The position numbers and the translations under genes were made by a program. The notes below the pieces were generated by a model. The model did not search any database. It was given only the letters and a program-made list of their open reading frames with translations, and was not told the DNA's origin. This document shows positions 1 through 12,261 of a stretch of DNA of 64,000 bases, in pieces (positions within the stretch are counted from its first letter, which is position 1; each line of letters begins with the position of its first letter). This DNA comes from Mesaphorura yosii. Taxonomy: Eukaryota; Arthropoda; Collembola; Poduromorpha; Tullbergiidae. Where the stretch lies: contig WIXG01000007.1 of NCBI GenBank assembly GCA_009869945.1, positions 310,001 to 374,000 of the forward strand. The letters are read 5' to 3'.

Positions 1-43
1 TACTAAGGACTAAGTGAAAAGGTTAAAATTCCCTTTTCCTTAG

Positions 44-1806
44 ATGATATTCAAATGGCTCTTTTGTTTTGGCGGAAGTCAATTGATCTGAGATATGATA
101 GACAAGGAAGAGAAGTTATTCCAAAGCCGCAGCTTAGCTATACGCCAATACATTCGCGAATTGTGGACAATGAAGGTATGTAAAGCAATTACATAGTTTC
201 CATTCAAATCGTTGAAATTGCTAATTGATGACTTTTTTGGTACAAAGGAAATGAAGTTACGGTCCGCGAGTTCAGAACACATTCAGATTTGGAAGCAATT
301 GCCACGGATTTGGATCAGCTAAGAATAAACAGTCTTTTAATTGCGGAAAGAGTACTTGGAATTAGTCACAAAGATTTAATTTTTCGAATCATGTAAGCAA
401 CTAAGCAATCGCCGAAATTCACTCTGGGGTTTGATGAGTATTCGTAATTGTATTTGGAAAACATCAGGTACCGCGGGGCAGCCTATGCCGATTCAAGTAA
501 ATATCTTCTTTGCATTCGCTTGTGGAGATACGCTCTTCAACTTCGCATTGAGAAGGATTCAATACTTTATGGAGACACCTGTTTCACTGCTCTTGCTCTG
601 GTAAATCGCAATTTGTCACCAATACGCAATAGGATACACAAACAACACGCAATCTTTAACTTTTTTTTATCATTTCTCTAAACAGATCAGACTCTACTTA
701 GATCTTGATCGAAGCAGTTCAGATGCTGAGTACAACGAAAGGGAAATGGGAGAAAATCCACTGACTATCGATGATCTAATGGCCACGCTCACTCTTCTCA
801 TTGAACAGCTACCAAGTGCTGCCAAACTTGTAAGAGTACGACCTGTTTTCAAACGTCAGCAGGAAAGCTTCGACAGGTAAACAATTTGCAGCAGGTAATT
901 TGTGGAAGTGCGATGTGGAACTAAAATTAATTTGTTCTGTTCAATGATTAGATGTCTCAGATGCTGCACACATCTTCTATATTTATTGTTGAAAACACCC
1001 AATAAAACTCCTCAGCAATTTTATCAGCTTAAAAAAGTAAGCATTTAACTATTTCACAATTGCATCTAATAAGTACGTGCAACGTACTGTCTTTTTTGTA
1101 GATCATACAGCAGCTTGTTCAGTACAACGTTAGAATGTGCTACAATGGCGATTCGCTTCTTCATATGGCAGTTAGTAAAAATAATGTGATTCGCAGTCAT
1201 TTCTTCGTGGACGAGCATCAGGTATGTCATTTAAACTCGTGGTAAGGTTTGTTTCTTTCGATTCGCCTAACCCTTCTTAATTTTGTTTTGCCCTGCTTTT
1301 AGGTTGCCGTATTTCCGAGTTTCGAAGTCACAAAGTTTCTTATTGATTGCGGCGCTGACGTAAATGCAATAAATGATTCACACGCAACTCCACTGCATCA
1401 TGTAACCTCTACCGACAATTTCAATCCACAGGTAAATTATCAATTGCGACCCGAACCATTCCACGTCCTAAATTTTTAATATATGCCTATCCTACGTGCC
1501 GCTTTCCAGGTGGTCGAGCTGCTGCTTCAAGAAGGTGCGCATGTCGACCAACTGGACGTGAATAACCAAAGTCCAATGAATGTGTTGCTGCAAAAACCAA
1601 ACTTCAACTTCGACTCATTGAATCACATTGGATTGAAATGCCTGTGTGCACGTGCCATCGGCGTGAATCAAATTGTTTACACTTCACAAGATCTCCCACG
1701 AGAGCTGGAAATTTTCGTGGAACGTCATCGACCCAAAAGCCGAGCAGACGATTCGGGTAGCTCTAGCTCAAAGCATAAATCCGGTCGAAGCGTCAAAGCT
1801 TTGTAA
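44..1806 (+). CDS. fem1: Fem-1 homolog (FEM1A/C-like), 3' part of gene
   Basis: FEM1 proteins are ankyrin-repeat substrate receptors of CUL2 ubiquitin ligases that read C-terminal degrons. Eight exons are visible: 44-175, 248-392, 468-600, 686-876, 952-1036, 1102-1221, 1303-1431 and 1510-1806. All have GT-AG junctions and matching phase, giving 409 codons plus a stop. The central helical (TPR-like) region shows the family hallmark YRGAAYADS followed by a CIRLWRYAL helix. Two C-terminal ankyrin repeats follow (LIDCGADVNAINDSHATPLH and VVELLLQEGAHVDQLDVNNQ). The end has the typical LKCLCARAI segment and a final DLPRELEIFVERH helix before a serine/lysine-rich tail. The N-terminal ankyrin repeats and start codon lie before the window; the first visible exon begins after an acceptor at 41-43. 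The A/C-type call rests on the C-terminal half only. A polyadenylation signal AATAAA is at 2042-2047. Confidence 0.9.
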
Positions 1807-3049
1807 TTTTGTTGTCTTATAGACTTTGACTATGATTTTAATCAAACGTAACTTTCGTGCGATTTTCCTATTCTATGTGATACTAATGTGCTAAAGAAAA
1901 ATTAGGAATCGTTTAGTTTTTAAATTTTAATTAACTGACACTTGAAGACGTTGGATTTTTGAAGGTATCGCGAGCACACAATTGCAATACAGGTCACTTT
2001 ATTTTTTTCTCATTTTGTCTCGGCAAATGTAGTGTAGTAAAAATAAAAAATATTATATACAGACTATACGATATACAAATAAAGATGCATATGAACTCGA
2101 CTAAGCAGCTACGCATACGGGAAATTTTCCAACTGCAACCAATCTATCCACGAGTCAGAGTCGTCTCATTAAATAATTAATTAGGCAGACCCTGAATTTG
2201 ACAATTAAATTGGATTGTTTCGAGGCACACATGTGGCTCATTGCATTTTTAGTACAGAATGACAACATCCTCTCTGACACAATTTCTCTGGAATTTTTGG
2301 TTCCCATTCAACCGAACATAAGACTATTGGTCCGGAGCCTTCTGTCAGGGTGAACTTCAAAGGCCAAGAGTCAACAGTCAAGAACGACAGTTGTTTGATG
2401 AAACGCATGAAGGGATAAAACCCGACCGAACGTTCTAAACTTTCTCCACATTTTTAGAGACTTGCTTACAAGAAAATGGAAAGTCGGAATGTAAATAAAA
2501 ACGTCACTGATATCATATCATTTTCATCTCCAAACACGGAATTTCCAGAACCAACTTGAAACAGCGCAGTAACTCCGAAAAATATGTTTCAAATAATGTT
2601 GTCGAAACGCTGTCTAGCTAAAAGGCACGTAGTAGTAAGTCCATATGCCCGTAGCAGTGAGTCCAGAGAAGCGAACCCTTCCAGAATTGCTGAAGGAATT
2701 GGGACCGAAGAAATTGTTAAAAAATTAAATAACATTTATATTTCAAAGCTATATTCAATACACTTTGCAGTACTCCATGCTGCAGGAAAACCGCTTTCAG
2801 ACTATGCAATCAAGCGCTTGGAGCAAATAACAAGCTTTGGGACGGCAGAACACCCTTTTATTAATGCATATTTCTGCGAACATTTCAGCCATGAATCTGA
2901 ATAATTTACATTTGGCTCGGGCTTCAAGGGCACAGACCCTGGAATTGGAACGTTGCAGAAGTAAGCAAAAACTTGCCGTAGTCTACTTGCTTCTTCAACT
3001 ACTGTTTTAATCGGCAGTCAAATTCGAGCATTAACAGCAAAAAGACAAG
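1807..3049. other. Intergenic region with likely 5' leader of the first CD36 gene
   Basis: This holds the 3' UTR of the fem-1 gene (AATAAA at 2042) and the promoter region of the next gene. A donor-like GTAAGC near 2960 and an acceptor-like CGGCAG near 3016 suggest a short non-coding leader exon spliced to the exon that carries the start codon at 3050. One 106-codon open frame (2584-2904) resembles no family I know and is not called a gene. Confidence 0.45.
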
Positions 3050-5362
3050 ATGGGATTTAAACCGGAAACTTTTAAATGGCTGCCGCTATTTTTTCTGGTT
3101 TCTGGTGCTGGACAAGTTTTCGTGGCCATTATTCTTTCGCTCGGCGGATTCAACTTCATGCTAAGGACAGCCGTCAAATTCGTAAGTTGACTAATTAGCC
3201 CTGATTCCCCTGATATATCCACATTTTTTGCTTTTCCTGAATCACAATAGATGAATTCTGAAATCTTTCCATTTAGCAAACCCGAATTGTTGACGGTTCA
3301 AACACTTTCAAACAATGGAAAGACATTCCCATCCTTCCGGTGCTCAAAGTACGGTTTTTCAACATAACCAACCCGGAAGATTTGTCTTGGGGTATGAAAG
3401 CAAAGGTTCAGGAAGTTGGGCCTTACGTATTCACGTAAGTATAATATAAACGTTAATTTCTCCAGGAGGAGTCTACATGTATGTGTGAGGTGGTTGCGTC
3501 ATTGTTACCGTTTTTCAAATTCTCAGCGAACGGCTGTACAAACGAGACATAACATTCTTCGAGGAAACTGACTCCGTCAAGTACCATCAGTACCGAGACT
3601 ACGCATTCCAACCCCAGCTTTCTGGTGGACTCGAATCGGATTTTATCACAATGATAAATCTGCCGTTCGTGGCAATCGCAAAGTAGGTTTTCAATTATTC
3701 ATACAATGACTAACGAAGCATTTATGACACGAAATGTGACAAAGCGCATGTGACAAAACAAAAACACACTGATAAATTTGAGGTGATTTGCCATACAGGT
3801 TGGCCAACGACTTTACCGATGTTGACTACATTCTCAGCACATTGGACGAAATGATAACCAAAAAGGGTAACTGTGAATCTTCAAGTTAAAATTACTTCAA
3901 TTGAATACTTGAATTCAATATTAAGGTGAAAAATTGACGAGGCGTGAAACGGTCAGAGACATTCTATTTGATGGATTCTCTGTGCAGACGTACTTAGATT
4001 TGGGTATGGTAACTCCACTTCACATTTTATATGTAACGCATATGTACCGTTTGTCATAAGATATTTTAATGCTTGTCAGCAAATGATCCGTTGGTAAAGG
4101 CAAGTGGACAAAATGTTGACATCCCTCCGCAATTGCAAAATGGACGAATGGGGATTTTGGAAGGGGCAAGTTGACATATTCGTATGTTTTAATCTTACTT
4201 CTGCACTCCTGTTCTGATTTCATGATCATATTTTGACGCGCAGAGAAACGGGTCACATCAGGGCTGGGTTGAAGTAAAAACTGGAATACATGATTCTGAA
4301 GAATTTGGCAAGTTCGTTGCGTTTGAGGAAAGACGACGGATGACAGTCTGGCGTGGCGACTCTTGCAATACCATCAATGGAACCGACGGAATGATTTATC
4401 CACCATTTCTGTACGAGAAAGACTACCTGCAAATATTTCTACCAGGTGAGATTTGCTGCATGTTCCAAAAGTAAACAATCGTCTACATTCCTAATATTAT
4501 TCAGAGATATGTCGATCGGTCACATTTCAATACACAAAGTCTGTCACGAGGGACATCATTCCGGGACGACGCTACCAGTTTCCGAATGAACTATTCCAGT
4601 CACCCTTGAAGAATTCAGACAACTGGTGTTTCTGCCCGAACGAGAATCTGACGTATTGCGATTTCGAAGGAATGTTTTCTGTTGGTCCCTGCTTAGGAGG
4701 TGATTACTCTTCTAAATGACAGTACAGTAGGATTGAAAATTTACGACTACTGGCAACTTGGTTGACACTATTCATTAGGTGCTCCACTCTATATATCCAA
4801 TCCACATTTCCTGTTCGCGGATCCCAAACTCAGGAACATGGTCGAAGGATTGGACCCGAGTCCGGAACTACATTGGGGCTACATGGACCTGAACCCGGTA
4901 AGATAGGTCACTATAATAGTTTAGGGTATAAGCCCCACAAGTCGTAATTCGTAATAATCTGATGAGAACAGACATCTGGCGTAACAATTATCGCTCAACA
5001 TCGACTGCAATTCAACATTCATCTGAAAGAGTATTTGTCAATGCCAACATTCAGCAATATTTCAGAAGCATACCTTCCCGTCATGTGGCTTGAAGAGGTA
5101 CTTCACTAACTTCACTTTGCATTTAATTTCGATTGTTTTTTTAATTGCTTAAATTGCATTGAAGGGAGGAACATTGGTGGGCATAAACAAGATCCTGCTG
5201 CAAGTCCTCTCATTGACCGAGTTGCTTTGGCCTCTAGCGATGGTTGGTCAGGTATTTTGTGGAGCTGTAATATGTCCGGCAATTGCCCTGTTCATCCTGA
5301 AAAGACGCCAAGGAAGATCATCCGTGAAATCGGCCTCAGTGGATGATGATGACGACGACTAA
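3050..5362 (+). CDS. CD36-family class B scavenger receptor, copy 1
   Basis: The CD36/croquemort/SNMP superfamily comprises two-pass membrane proteins with a large outer loop that bind lipids, lipoproteins or apoptotic cells. Exons: 3050-3181, 3277-3434, 3527-3682, 3799-3866, 3926-4003, 4080-4165, 4244-4445, 4505-4699, 4779-4897, 4972-5097, 5165-5362. They sum to 1518 nt, or 505 aa, the usual family length. Hydrophobic segments at about residues 7-32 and 460-486 flank the loop. Family marks include RFFNITNPED, EVGPYVF, INGTDGMIYPPF and six loop cysteines (SCNTI, EICRS, NWCFC, LTYC, GPCLGG). The start ATG follows an AAGACAAG context and opens directly into a basic, then hydrophobic, N-terminus. 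The intron after 4165 begins with GC, not GT. The short cytoplasmic tail ends in six aspartates. AATAAA lies at 5363-5368. Which subfamily it belongs to cannot be settled by eye. Confidence 0.93.
4166..4243 (+). other. GC-AG intron in CD36 copy 1
   Basis: The exon ends GAAGGG and the intron opens GCAAGT, which matches the GC-donor consensus. The acceptor CAG is at 4241-4243. The placement is fixed by the paralogues: copies 2 and 3 have GT introns at the same codon junction (after the Glu-Gly of LFEG / ILEG and before R/K-N-G-S). Confidence 0.8.
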
Positions 5363-6375
5363 AATAAAATCTCATACCTGGCTTTGAATCGAAGTACCTT
5401 GCATATGTACCTAATCCTACTAATCGACACTTTCCGATATAGTATTTAGGAATTGTGCATTGTATGGAATTGCATTACACGGATGTCATTATTGGTCTAG
5501 CCTAGGTCAACAAAGTTCTGAATGCACCAACGGCCTAATTCCCAATGTGTGCCTGCAATAGAAATTATTGGCCCAGCTCTCAGATTTCATTGACAGCGGA
5601 GGAAGCAGGATCAATTTGAGAGTTTGTCGGTCTGTCGTAATTTCAAGAGAGAAGTTAAGTATAATAATAATTATGGCACTAGTAGAATAATGAACCATCA
5701 TGCGCATTGAGAATAGAACAGATATTTCACGTGAAAATGTTGGCACGCGTGTTTTGTAGTCCCGTTAAAAGAAATAGTCTACGTCCCAATATTCCTCACT
5801 TTAAAATTTCCTTGCCTTCCACGTCATGCTGTAGAAAATGTCAACGTCAACCATTATTCTAATTGTATATCGTTGTCCTTTTCCTATTCTGCGCTACTTT
5901 TTTTAACTCATTTTGCGTGTTTGAGTTCGTCTTTTCTGCTTTTTTGTTTTTGAATAATTGACAGTGCAGATGAGTTCGTGAGTTCTAGTATCGCAAGACA
6001 AAGGGCAGTTTGAGAGAAAGCAATTTGAAATTTGTTTCAAGGCAAATGACAAAAAGGTTTCATGTCATACAATTTTCCGACTACCCCCTTTCCCCTTGTC
6101 TCACTTCTATGAAACTGGAACTGGAACATTAAATAATAAAATCGCAACTTCTTTAGAGCAGTAAATAAATTATGTCCTTTGAAATTCATCATCTATCTTC
6201 TGCTTGCGTGGCATTGACATAGAACACGGAGCCGCAGACTTTGTCGCAGTATTCTCATATGAAATTAGCACTGGCGCATGGAAGGCGAATCTCGAATTCA
6301 TCAAAGAAACGCAATTTAGTTACGTTTGATTCGAGTGACAGTGAAGGTTCATAATCACCGTTACCGTTTTAATCA
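5363..6375. other. Intergenic region between CD36 copies 1 and 2
   Basis: It holds the 3' UTR and poly(A) signal of copy 1 and the upstream region of copy 2. I see no coding exon, RNA gene or long repeat. Pyrimidine-rich stretches occur near 5870-5960. Confidence 0.5.
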
Positions 6376-8555
6376 ATGGCGGCACAGAAAAACCTATTTC
6401 GAGGCGCCCCAACCATCTTGATCGGCATAGGAATTTTGATTTTGCTATCGTCCATAGCATTGGGCATGGGAGGATTTCGAAAGCTGCTGAAGATTGGAAT
6501 TGGATCGGTAAGTATAAAAAGCATACGTTGCTGAGCCGCTTTGCATTTGACCTGGCATTGGCATTGGCATTGCAGCAAACCAAAATTATTCCTGGCAGCG
6601 ACGCGTACAAAATGTGGTCAGACGTTCCACTCCCAGTCTACATGAGCATTCAATTTTTCAATATAACAAATCCGGAAGAGTTTCATCAAGGTGGTAAGCC
6701 CAAGTTGCAGGAAGTTGGGCCCTACGTTTACAGGTGAGTTTACGGACGCGAACCTGTTGTTTCGGTCTATATTGAAGTGAGCGTGAATTCAACGTTGACA
6801 TTCAATTGAATGTCAGGGAACACTTGTACAAGAAGGAAATCAACATGTTTCCGGAGAACGACACTGCAAGATACCACCAGTATCATGATTACTTCTTCGA
6901 GAGGGACATGTCCGCAGGTCCGGAATCGGACGTCATCACGATGGTCAACATTCCGCTGGTGGCAATGGCAAAGTACGCTTCGTCTGCGATTGTGGCTAAA
7001 AATTGCTTTATTAATATTTTAGTCTTTATTAATTTCGACTATTTATCTCACAGAATGGCACACGATTTTACCGATGCCGATTTTGTACTGGAAACATTGG
7101 ACGATATGCTATCAAAGAAAGGAGAGACGTTCATCAGGCGTGAAACGGTGAGAGACATTCTTTGGGATGGATTCAGCGTGCAAAGCTTCGTTGATTTGGC
7201 CAATGATCCAATGGTCGAGGCTTCGGGGCAAGAAGTAAACCTCCCACCTGCAATGGAGGACGGAAGAATGGGACTATTCGAAGGAGTAATTAAATAAATT
7301 AAATATTAATGTTAGCCATTATATGACTAGCGCGATACATGCTATCGAGCGTGCAAATAGAGTGCGAGCGTGCTGGGGCATTTAGAGACTTTCGAATTTG
7401 TGTTGTGTTTAGAGAAATGGATCACATGAAGGCTGGTTCGAAGTTAGCACCGGTTTGGTCTCTCCAGCTGGATTTGGCAAGTTTCTGGCTCTCAACTATG
7501 AACGTTCGGTAACCGTTTGGAAAGCACCGAGCTGCAATGCAATAAACGGAACCGACGGAATGCTCCATCCTCCATTTCTGGATGATGTCCCGATGCTGCA
7601 GTTCTTCACGCCACAAATGTGTCGATCGCTCCTGTTCGATTTTACCAAGGAAGTCGACCACGGTGGAATAATAACCAGGCGGTACCAAACGTCGAAACGG
7701 ATGTTTCAGTCACCGAAAAATAACCCGGATAACTGGTGCTTTTGTCCGGAGAACTCCACCGACATGTGCACCATGAATGGACTCATGAGTATCGCGCCCT
7801 GTATTCAAGGTTGACATTTAAACACCTCTTTAATCTGCATGAAATTATAAAATAACAAATTAGATTAAGTTCAAGATTTAATGCTCGTCTTTGATCAGGA
7901 GCTCCGATGTACATCTCGAATCCACACTTGCTCTTCGCTGACAAAGAAATACAAGACCTGGTCGATGGATTAAACCCGAATGAGGAACTCCACTGGGGTT
8001 TCATGGATTTGCATCCAGTAAGTTAATGAACATGCCTATGCCCTCGCATACATGTTACCCTTACCGGACCCATAAAACTGCCAATTATTCTTAGCTGACG
8101 GCAGTCGCAATCGAAGCCAAGCACAAGTTTCAGTTCAACATCAAAATACAAGAGTGGCCAGCAATGCCGACATTTGAAAAGGTTCCAAACCTGTACCTGC
8201 CCATATTCTGGCTTCAAGAGGTTCGACAGTCTTATTCTAGCGACTATTTGTGTCCCGCTGTTTCGTCGCAAACTCGTTCCTTGCAATATTAATTTTATTT
8301 TTTTCACTATTTTAGGGCGCTGACTTGGCCGGACACACATTGGACGTTCATAAAATGCTACAAGGCCTATTGAATGGATGGGAACTTGGCAAGTTTGGCA
8401 TGGGGGCGTTCGGAGCTCTGGTTTTTCCTGGACTCGCTGCTCTAATCGCATTCAGGAGGTCAAGAAAAGCCGACGAAGTAACTCTCTTGGCTCCAACACT
8501 GTCCTCTGAGAGGTCGGTTGATTCAGTTGTTGTCAATGCCAAGCCTCTGTTTTAA
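6376..8555 (+). CDS. CD36-family class B scavenger receptor, copy 2
   Basis: A second complete receptor in the array. Exons: 6376-6507, 6576-6733, 6817-6972, 7054-7285, 7413-7809, 7899-8017, 8095-8220, 8316-8555. They total 1560 nt, or 519 aa. The first 1320 coding nucleotides have exactly the same cumulative length as copy 1, so no net indel separates them. Three introns of copy 1 are absent: exon 4 here equals exons 4+5+6 of copy 1 (232 nt) and exon 5 equals exons 7+8 (397 nt). Two terminal hydrophobic segments, IQFFNITNPEEF, EVGPYVY, INGTDGMLHPPF and the six loop cysteines (SCNAI, QMCRS, NWCFC, TDMC, APCIQG) are all present. The cytoplasmic tail is longer than in copies 1 and 3 and lacks their acidic end. 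AATAAA is at 8670-8675. Confidence 0.93.
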
Positions 8556-10000
8556 ATTCTCTGAGGAGAGCTAAAAATCCTCGTACTAGAAATAGTAGAT
8601 ATAACCTATACATCTGTACCTTGCTTTAAATTGGCATTAATATTATAGGCAGAGGAGCTTAGTTATGTTAATAAATATTTTATTCTGAATGCCTGACGTT
8701 TGGAAGCGTGAAATAGATAGAATAACAATTTTCTAAATCAAATCGTTTCACGTTAACAATTTTAACGGAAGCCGTAGAAAGTGCTTTCTGAGTACAACGC
8801 CTGTTCATTTTTAAAAAACGTTTAAAGAAACACGTAGATGAAACGTACATTTTCACAGGTGAGTATTTGCAGGCTTGCACGTTTTCAGGGCTTTTACCAC
8901 TTCCGAGCACTTTCATTGTGAATTTTAAGTTGACACGACATCTGAGTTGAAAGTTGATTGTTCCACAACTGATAAGATCTATGGGTCGAGAACTCGGGGA
9001 CATTCGCACAAAATCGACGGTCATTTTCAGTACAATACACTACCCATTACAAAAGTGTGGAACAACCGGAGCATCGACACATTGACACGTTGATAGAGGT
9101 GAAGAAAGTTCATATACGCGCAATTTTATTTTGTGTCTCAAAGCAATCTGAACTCTGAAGCCATCTTTTCTGTGCAAATGAAAATTGGAGAATACAGAAT
9201 ACATCATAAAAAGGTAATTTAATTGTGTACTTTAATCTTGCTTCAAGGCATCTCTGCTGCTGCGACTGACGAAGATCCTCGATGTCCGAATTCCATAAGT
9301 CTTGATTTCTAAATTTCAAATTATACGGTCCACGTTTGAATTAAACATACATTCTAGCTGCCGCCCTAGCTTGCGTGGCTTTCAGCAGTCGATAAATTGA
9401 ATGTTCGTGCTTTGGCTATTTTACCGTCTGCCATTTTGATGAGTTTTAGGTTTAAGCTTTTAATAGGCATAAAAACAGATATTGCCGCAGAGCGTTTTGT
9501 TTTGTCTTGCGAAGAGAAATGAAAAATACCTCAATCTAGCCATCAAATATTGTATGAAATATTAATACGTCTTGCGTTCATGCGAAGTGCTTTTTAATGC
9601 AATGGCTGTTATTTTGAACCGAGTACATTATTTACCAGGTTTCTATCCTAAAATTTTCTGGAAATTTCCCCTTGTGAGACCTTTCGATCGATTCCAATTT
9701 GAGCACGCTGGTGAAGTCTCAGTATTTATCGGCTTTAATAATGCAAAGAATCTCATCTCCGAACATCGCAGTTCAATTACTTCTTTCGTGTTTGAAAGAT
9801 ATTGTTTTTTTTTTAAGCCAAATCTTCTTCCGTGACTTTATAATGCGCTTCATCAGGTTAAGACGACCGAGGCAATGGTTTCAACTCACCAATATTGTTG
9901 GAGATTTCAATGGAAGGCGACGCTGACCACCGATCGATGCATGGACGGTTAAACACGTGAAACCTGAAAGTGCAGGGAGTGATACTAACGAAAACCAGAC
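8556..10000. other. Intergenic region between CD36 copies 2 and 3
   Basis: It contains the 3' UTR of copy 2 and about 1.3 kb with no supportable gene. Open frames on both strands here are short and resemble no family I recognise. Confidence 0.5.
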
Positions 10001-12261
10001 ATGGTAACTCTTCGAGCCAGCCTGCCCTACTTGGTTCTCCTGTTCGGCGCTGGGGGATTGGTGATTCTTATTCCGTTAGCACTTGGCGGATTTGAACTGA
10101 TCACAGACTTTATGATAAGTTTTGTAAGTCAGCGTGGGTTCATCCCACCGGAGAAAAAAGTAAGTATGTTTGCCATTTCAGGGCACTCGGATAGTGGAAG
10201 GGACGCCGACATACTACATGTGGCAGAAGATACCAATTCCTGTTTATCTTCGCATTCGTCTGTTTAACATTACGAATCCGAAAGAAATTGAGGAAGGAGC
10301 GAAGCCTAAATTAGTGGAGATGGGGCCATACGTGTACAAGTAAAGCTAATGCTACACGGAAATACTGGTCGCTATTGGTAGTATTTGGTATTATATAATG
10401 AAACTTTAATTATTCTTCTTTCAGGGAAACTTTGGAAAAATTTGACATCACATTCAATGAAGACGAGGACACGGCCAGATATAGACAAGTTCGATTCTAC
10501 TACTTTCAGCCGCAATTGTCAGCGGGCACCGAGGACGACTTGGTTACATTCATCAACGTAGCCTTTGTTGTAAGCTCTGGACTCTTGAGAATCATTTCTT
10601 CCTATGAAGCTTCCTGAATTCTCGAATTCAACTAGGGCGTAGCAAAAATCGCGCATGAGTTCACTGATGCTGACTATCTACTGGCTACGTTGCATGACTT
10701 GCTTACTGAGAAAGGAGAAAGGTTAACGAGGAGGCACACTGTTCGAGAAATTTTGTTCGATGGATTCTCGGTGCAAAGTATTCTGGAACTGGTGAGCGCG
10801 CACTTGAGCTATGTCGTACTTCTTACAAGTACACTTGCGCTTTCAACTTTCATAAACTTAATTTTTATTTTGGTAAGGCTGAAAGTGACTTAATTAAGTC
10901 AGCAGGAGAAATCCGCATACCTGAGCGGCTAATGGATGGCAAAATGGGAATACTTGAAGGCGTAAGGAAATTTTGGGTTTGACAACATTCACTATTCGAG
11001 GACATATTTTGATCTGTTTATTTAGAAAAACGGGTCGGACGAAGGTTGGTTCGTTGTAAAAACTGGCAGAGGCGATTCAAGAGACTTCGGCCGTGTTGTG
11101 AGTTGGAATGGGATGCGACAGCTGAACAAATGGAGCGGGCCCGAATGCAATACACTAAGAGGCACAGATGGGATCATTTATCAGCCATTCTTAACTCCCA
11201 AGACCCGACTAGAGGCGTTTGTACCTGACGTTTGCCGGTCACTCTACTTCACGTATCATGGAACGGTTCAACACGGCATAATAACGACATACCGCTTTGG
11301 ACAGCCCCCAGAGTTGTATGAGACAATTGAAAATAATCCTGACAACTACTGCTACTGTCCATTCAAAAACCTGACTTGGTGTCCACCGAAAGGTTGCACA
11401 TATGAATTAACTTTAATAGATTGCAGGCTTTTGATTGCGACTTGCTTACATTTGGTTTTTCAGGAGTTATCAGTGTGGCTACTTGTTTCGAAGGCGCGCC
11501 TTTGGTCATGTCGCAGCCACATTTCCTAGACGCTGATCCGACGGTTCAGCAAATGGTTGAAGGTCTATCTCCTGATCGTGATAAGCATTGGGGCTATTTT
11601 GATTTGCATCCTGTAAGCTAACGATTCTATCAATACTATTCGTGTTGCTCTCTGAAAAAATCGCTTTGCACCGTTTAATTTTTTTTTAGAGGACCGGCGT
11701 TTCAATCGAAGTTCGTCAAAAAGGTACAAGTACGCATTGTGTCTATCGATATGATACAAAATACAGAATTAGTTGAGGCTATATGTATGCTATTTCAGTT
11801 CAATTTGGAATTGAAGTATACCCCTGGCCTGCAATGACGACATTTGCCGACGTAAGTTATGAGATTCCAAGATTCTCACAATTCTCAGAACTAAACTCTA
11901 ATCCGTGTACAATTAATCAGGAACTGTTTCTATCATACTTGTCAAACAGGTGCAATATGCCTTCATTCCTATTCTTTGGGCCGAAGAGGTGTGTGCTCCC
12001 TGCTGTCTTATCAGAAATTGAAAGAACTCTTTAATCATGAGTTCCGAACCTTTTTCTCAGGGAGGTGATATCGACAACTTCACTCTAAACCTTCTCAAAG
12101 TGCTTGATATTGCGATGAAAGGATGGGCAATTGGAAAATGGTTCTTTCTTTTCTTCTGCTTGCTAATTACGGGTGCTGGTATTGGACTGATTTTGCAACA
12201 GAAAAAGTCATCCAAAGTTCAATTAATGGAAACTGACAGCATGAAATCTGATGATGATTAA
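10001..12261 (+). CDS. CD36-family class B scavenger receptor, copy 3 (divergent)
   Basis: The third receptor of the array, more diverged. Exons: 10001-10123, 10182-10339, 10425-10569, 10636-10791, 10878-10961, 11026-11392, 11464-11612, 11690-11723, 11799-11851, 11950-11988, 12061-12261. They total 1509 nt, or 502 aa. It has an N-terminal hydrophobic segment (about residues 8-35), RLFNITNPKE, EMGPYVYK, six loop cysteines (ECNTL, DVCRS, NYCYC, LTWC, VATCFEG) and a C-terminal hydrophobic segment before a lysine- and aspartate-containing tail. The otherwise conserved N-G-T-D-G loop reads R-G-T-D-G, losing that glycosylation sequon. The end of the ectodomain is split by two extra introns into exons of 34, 53 and 39 nt, while the introns seen in copy 1 at 3867-3925 and 4446-4504 are absent. 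AATAAA is at 12538-12543. Confidence 0.9.

Noticed and set aside
2584-2904. 106-codon open frame upstream of CD36 copy 1
   Set aside because: It has an ATG, but no domain, signal peptide or splice context supports it. It ends next to the likely leader exon of the CD36 gene and looks like a chance frame.
8023-8451. 142-codon minus-strand frame across CD36 copy 2
   Set aside because: It lies antisense to well-supported exons with conserved CD36 motifs; it is a shadow frame.
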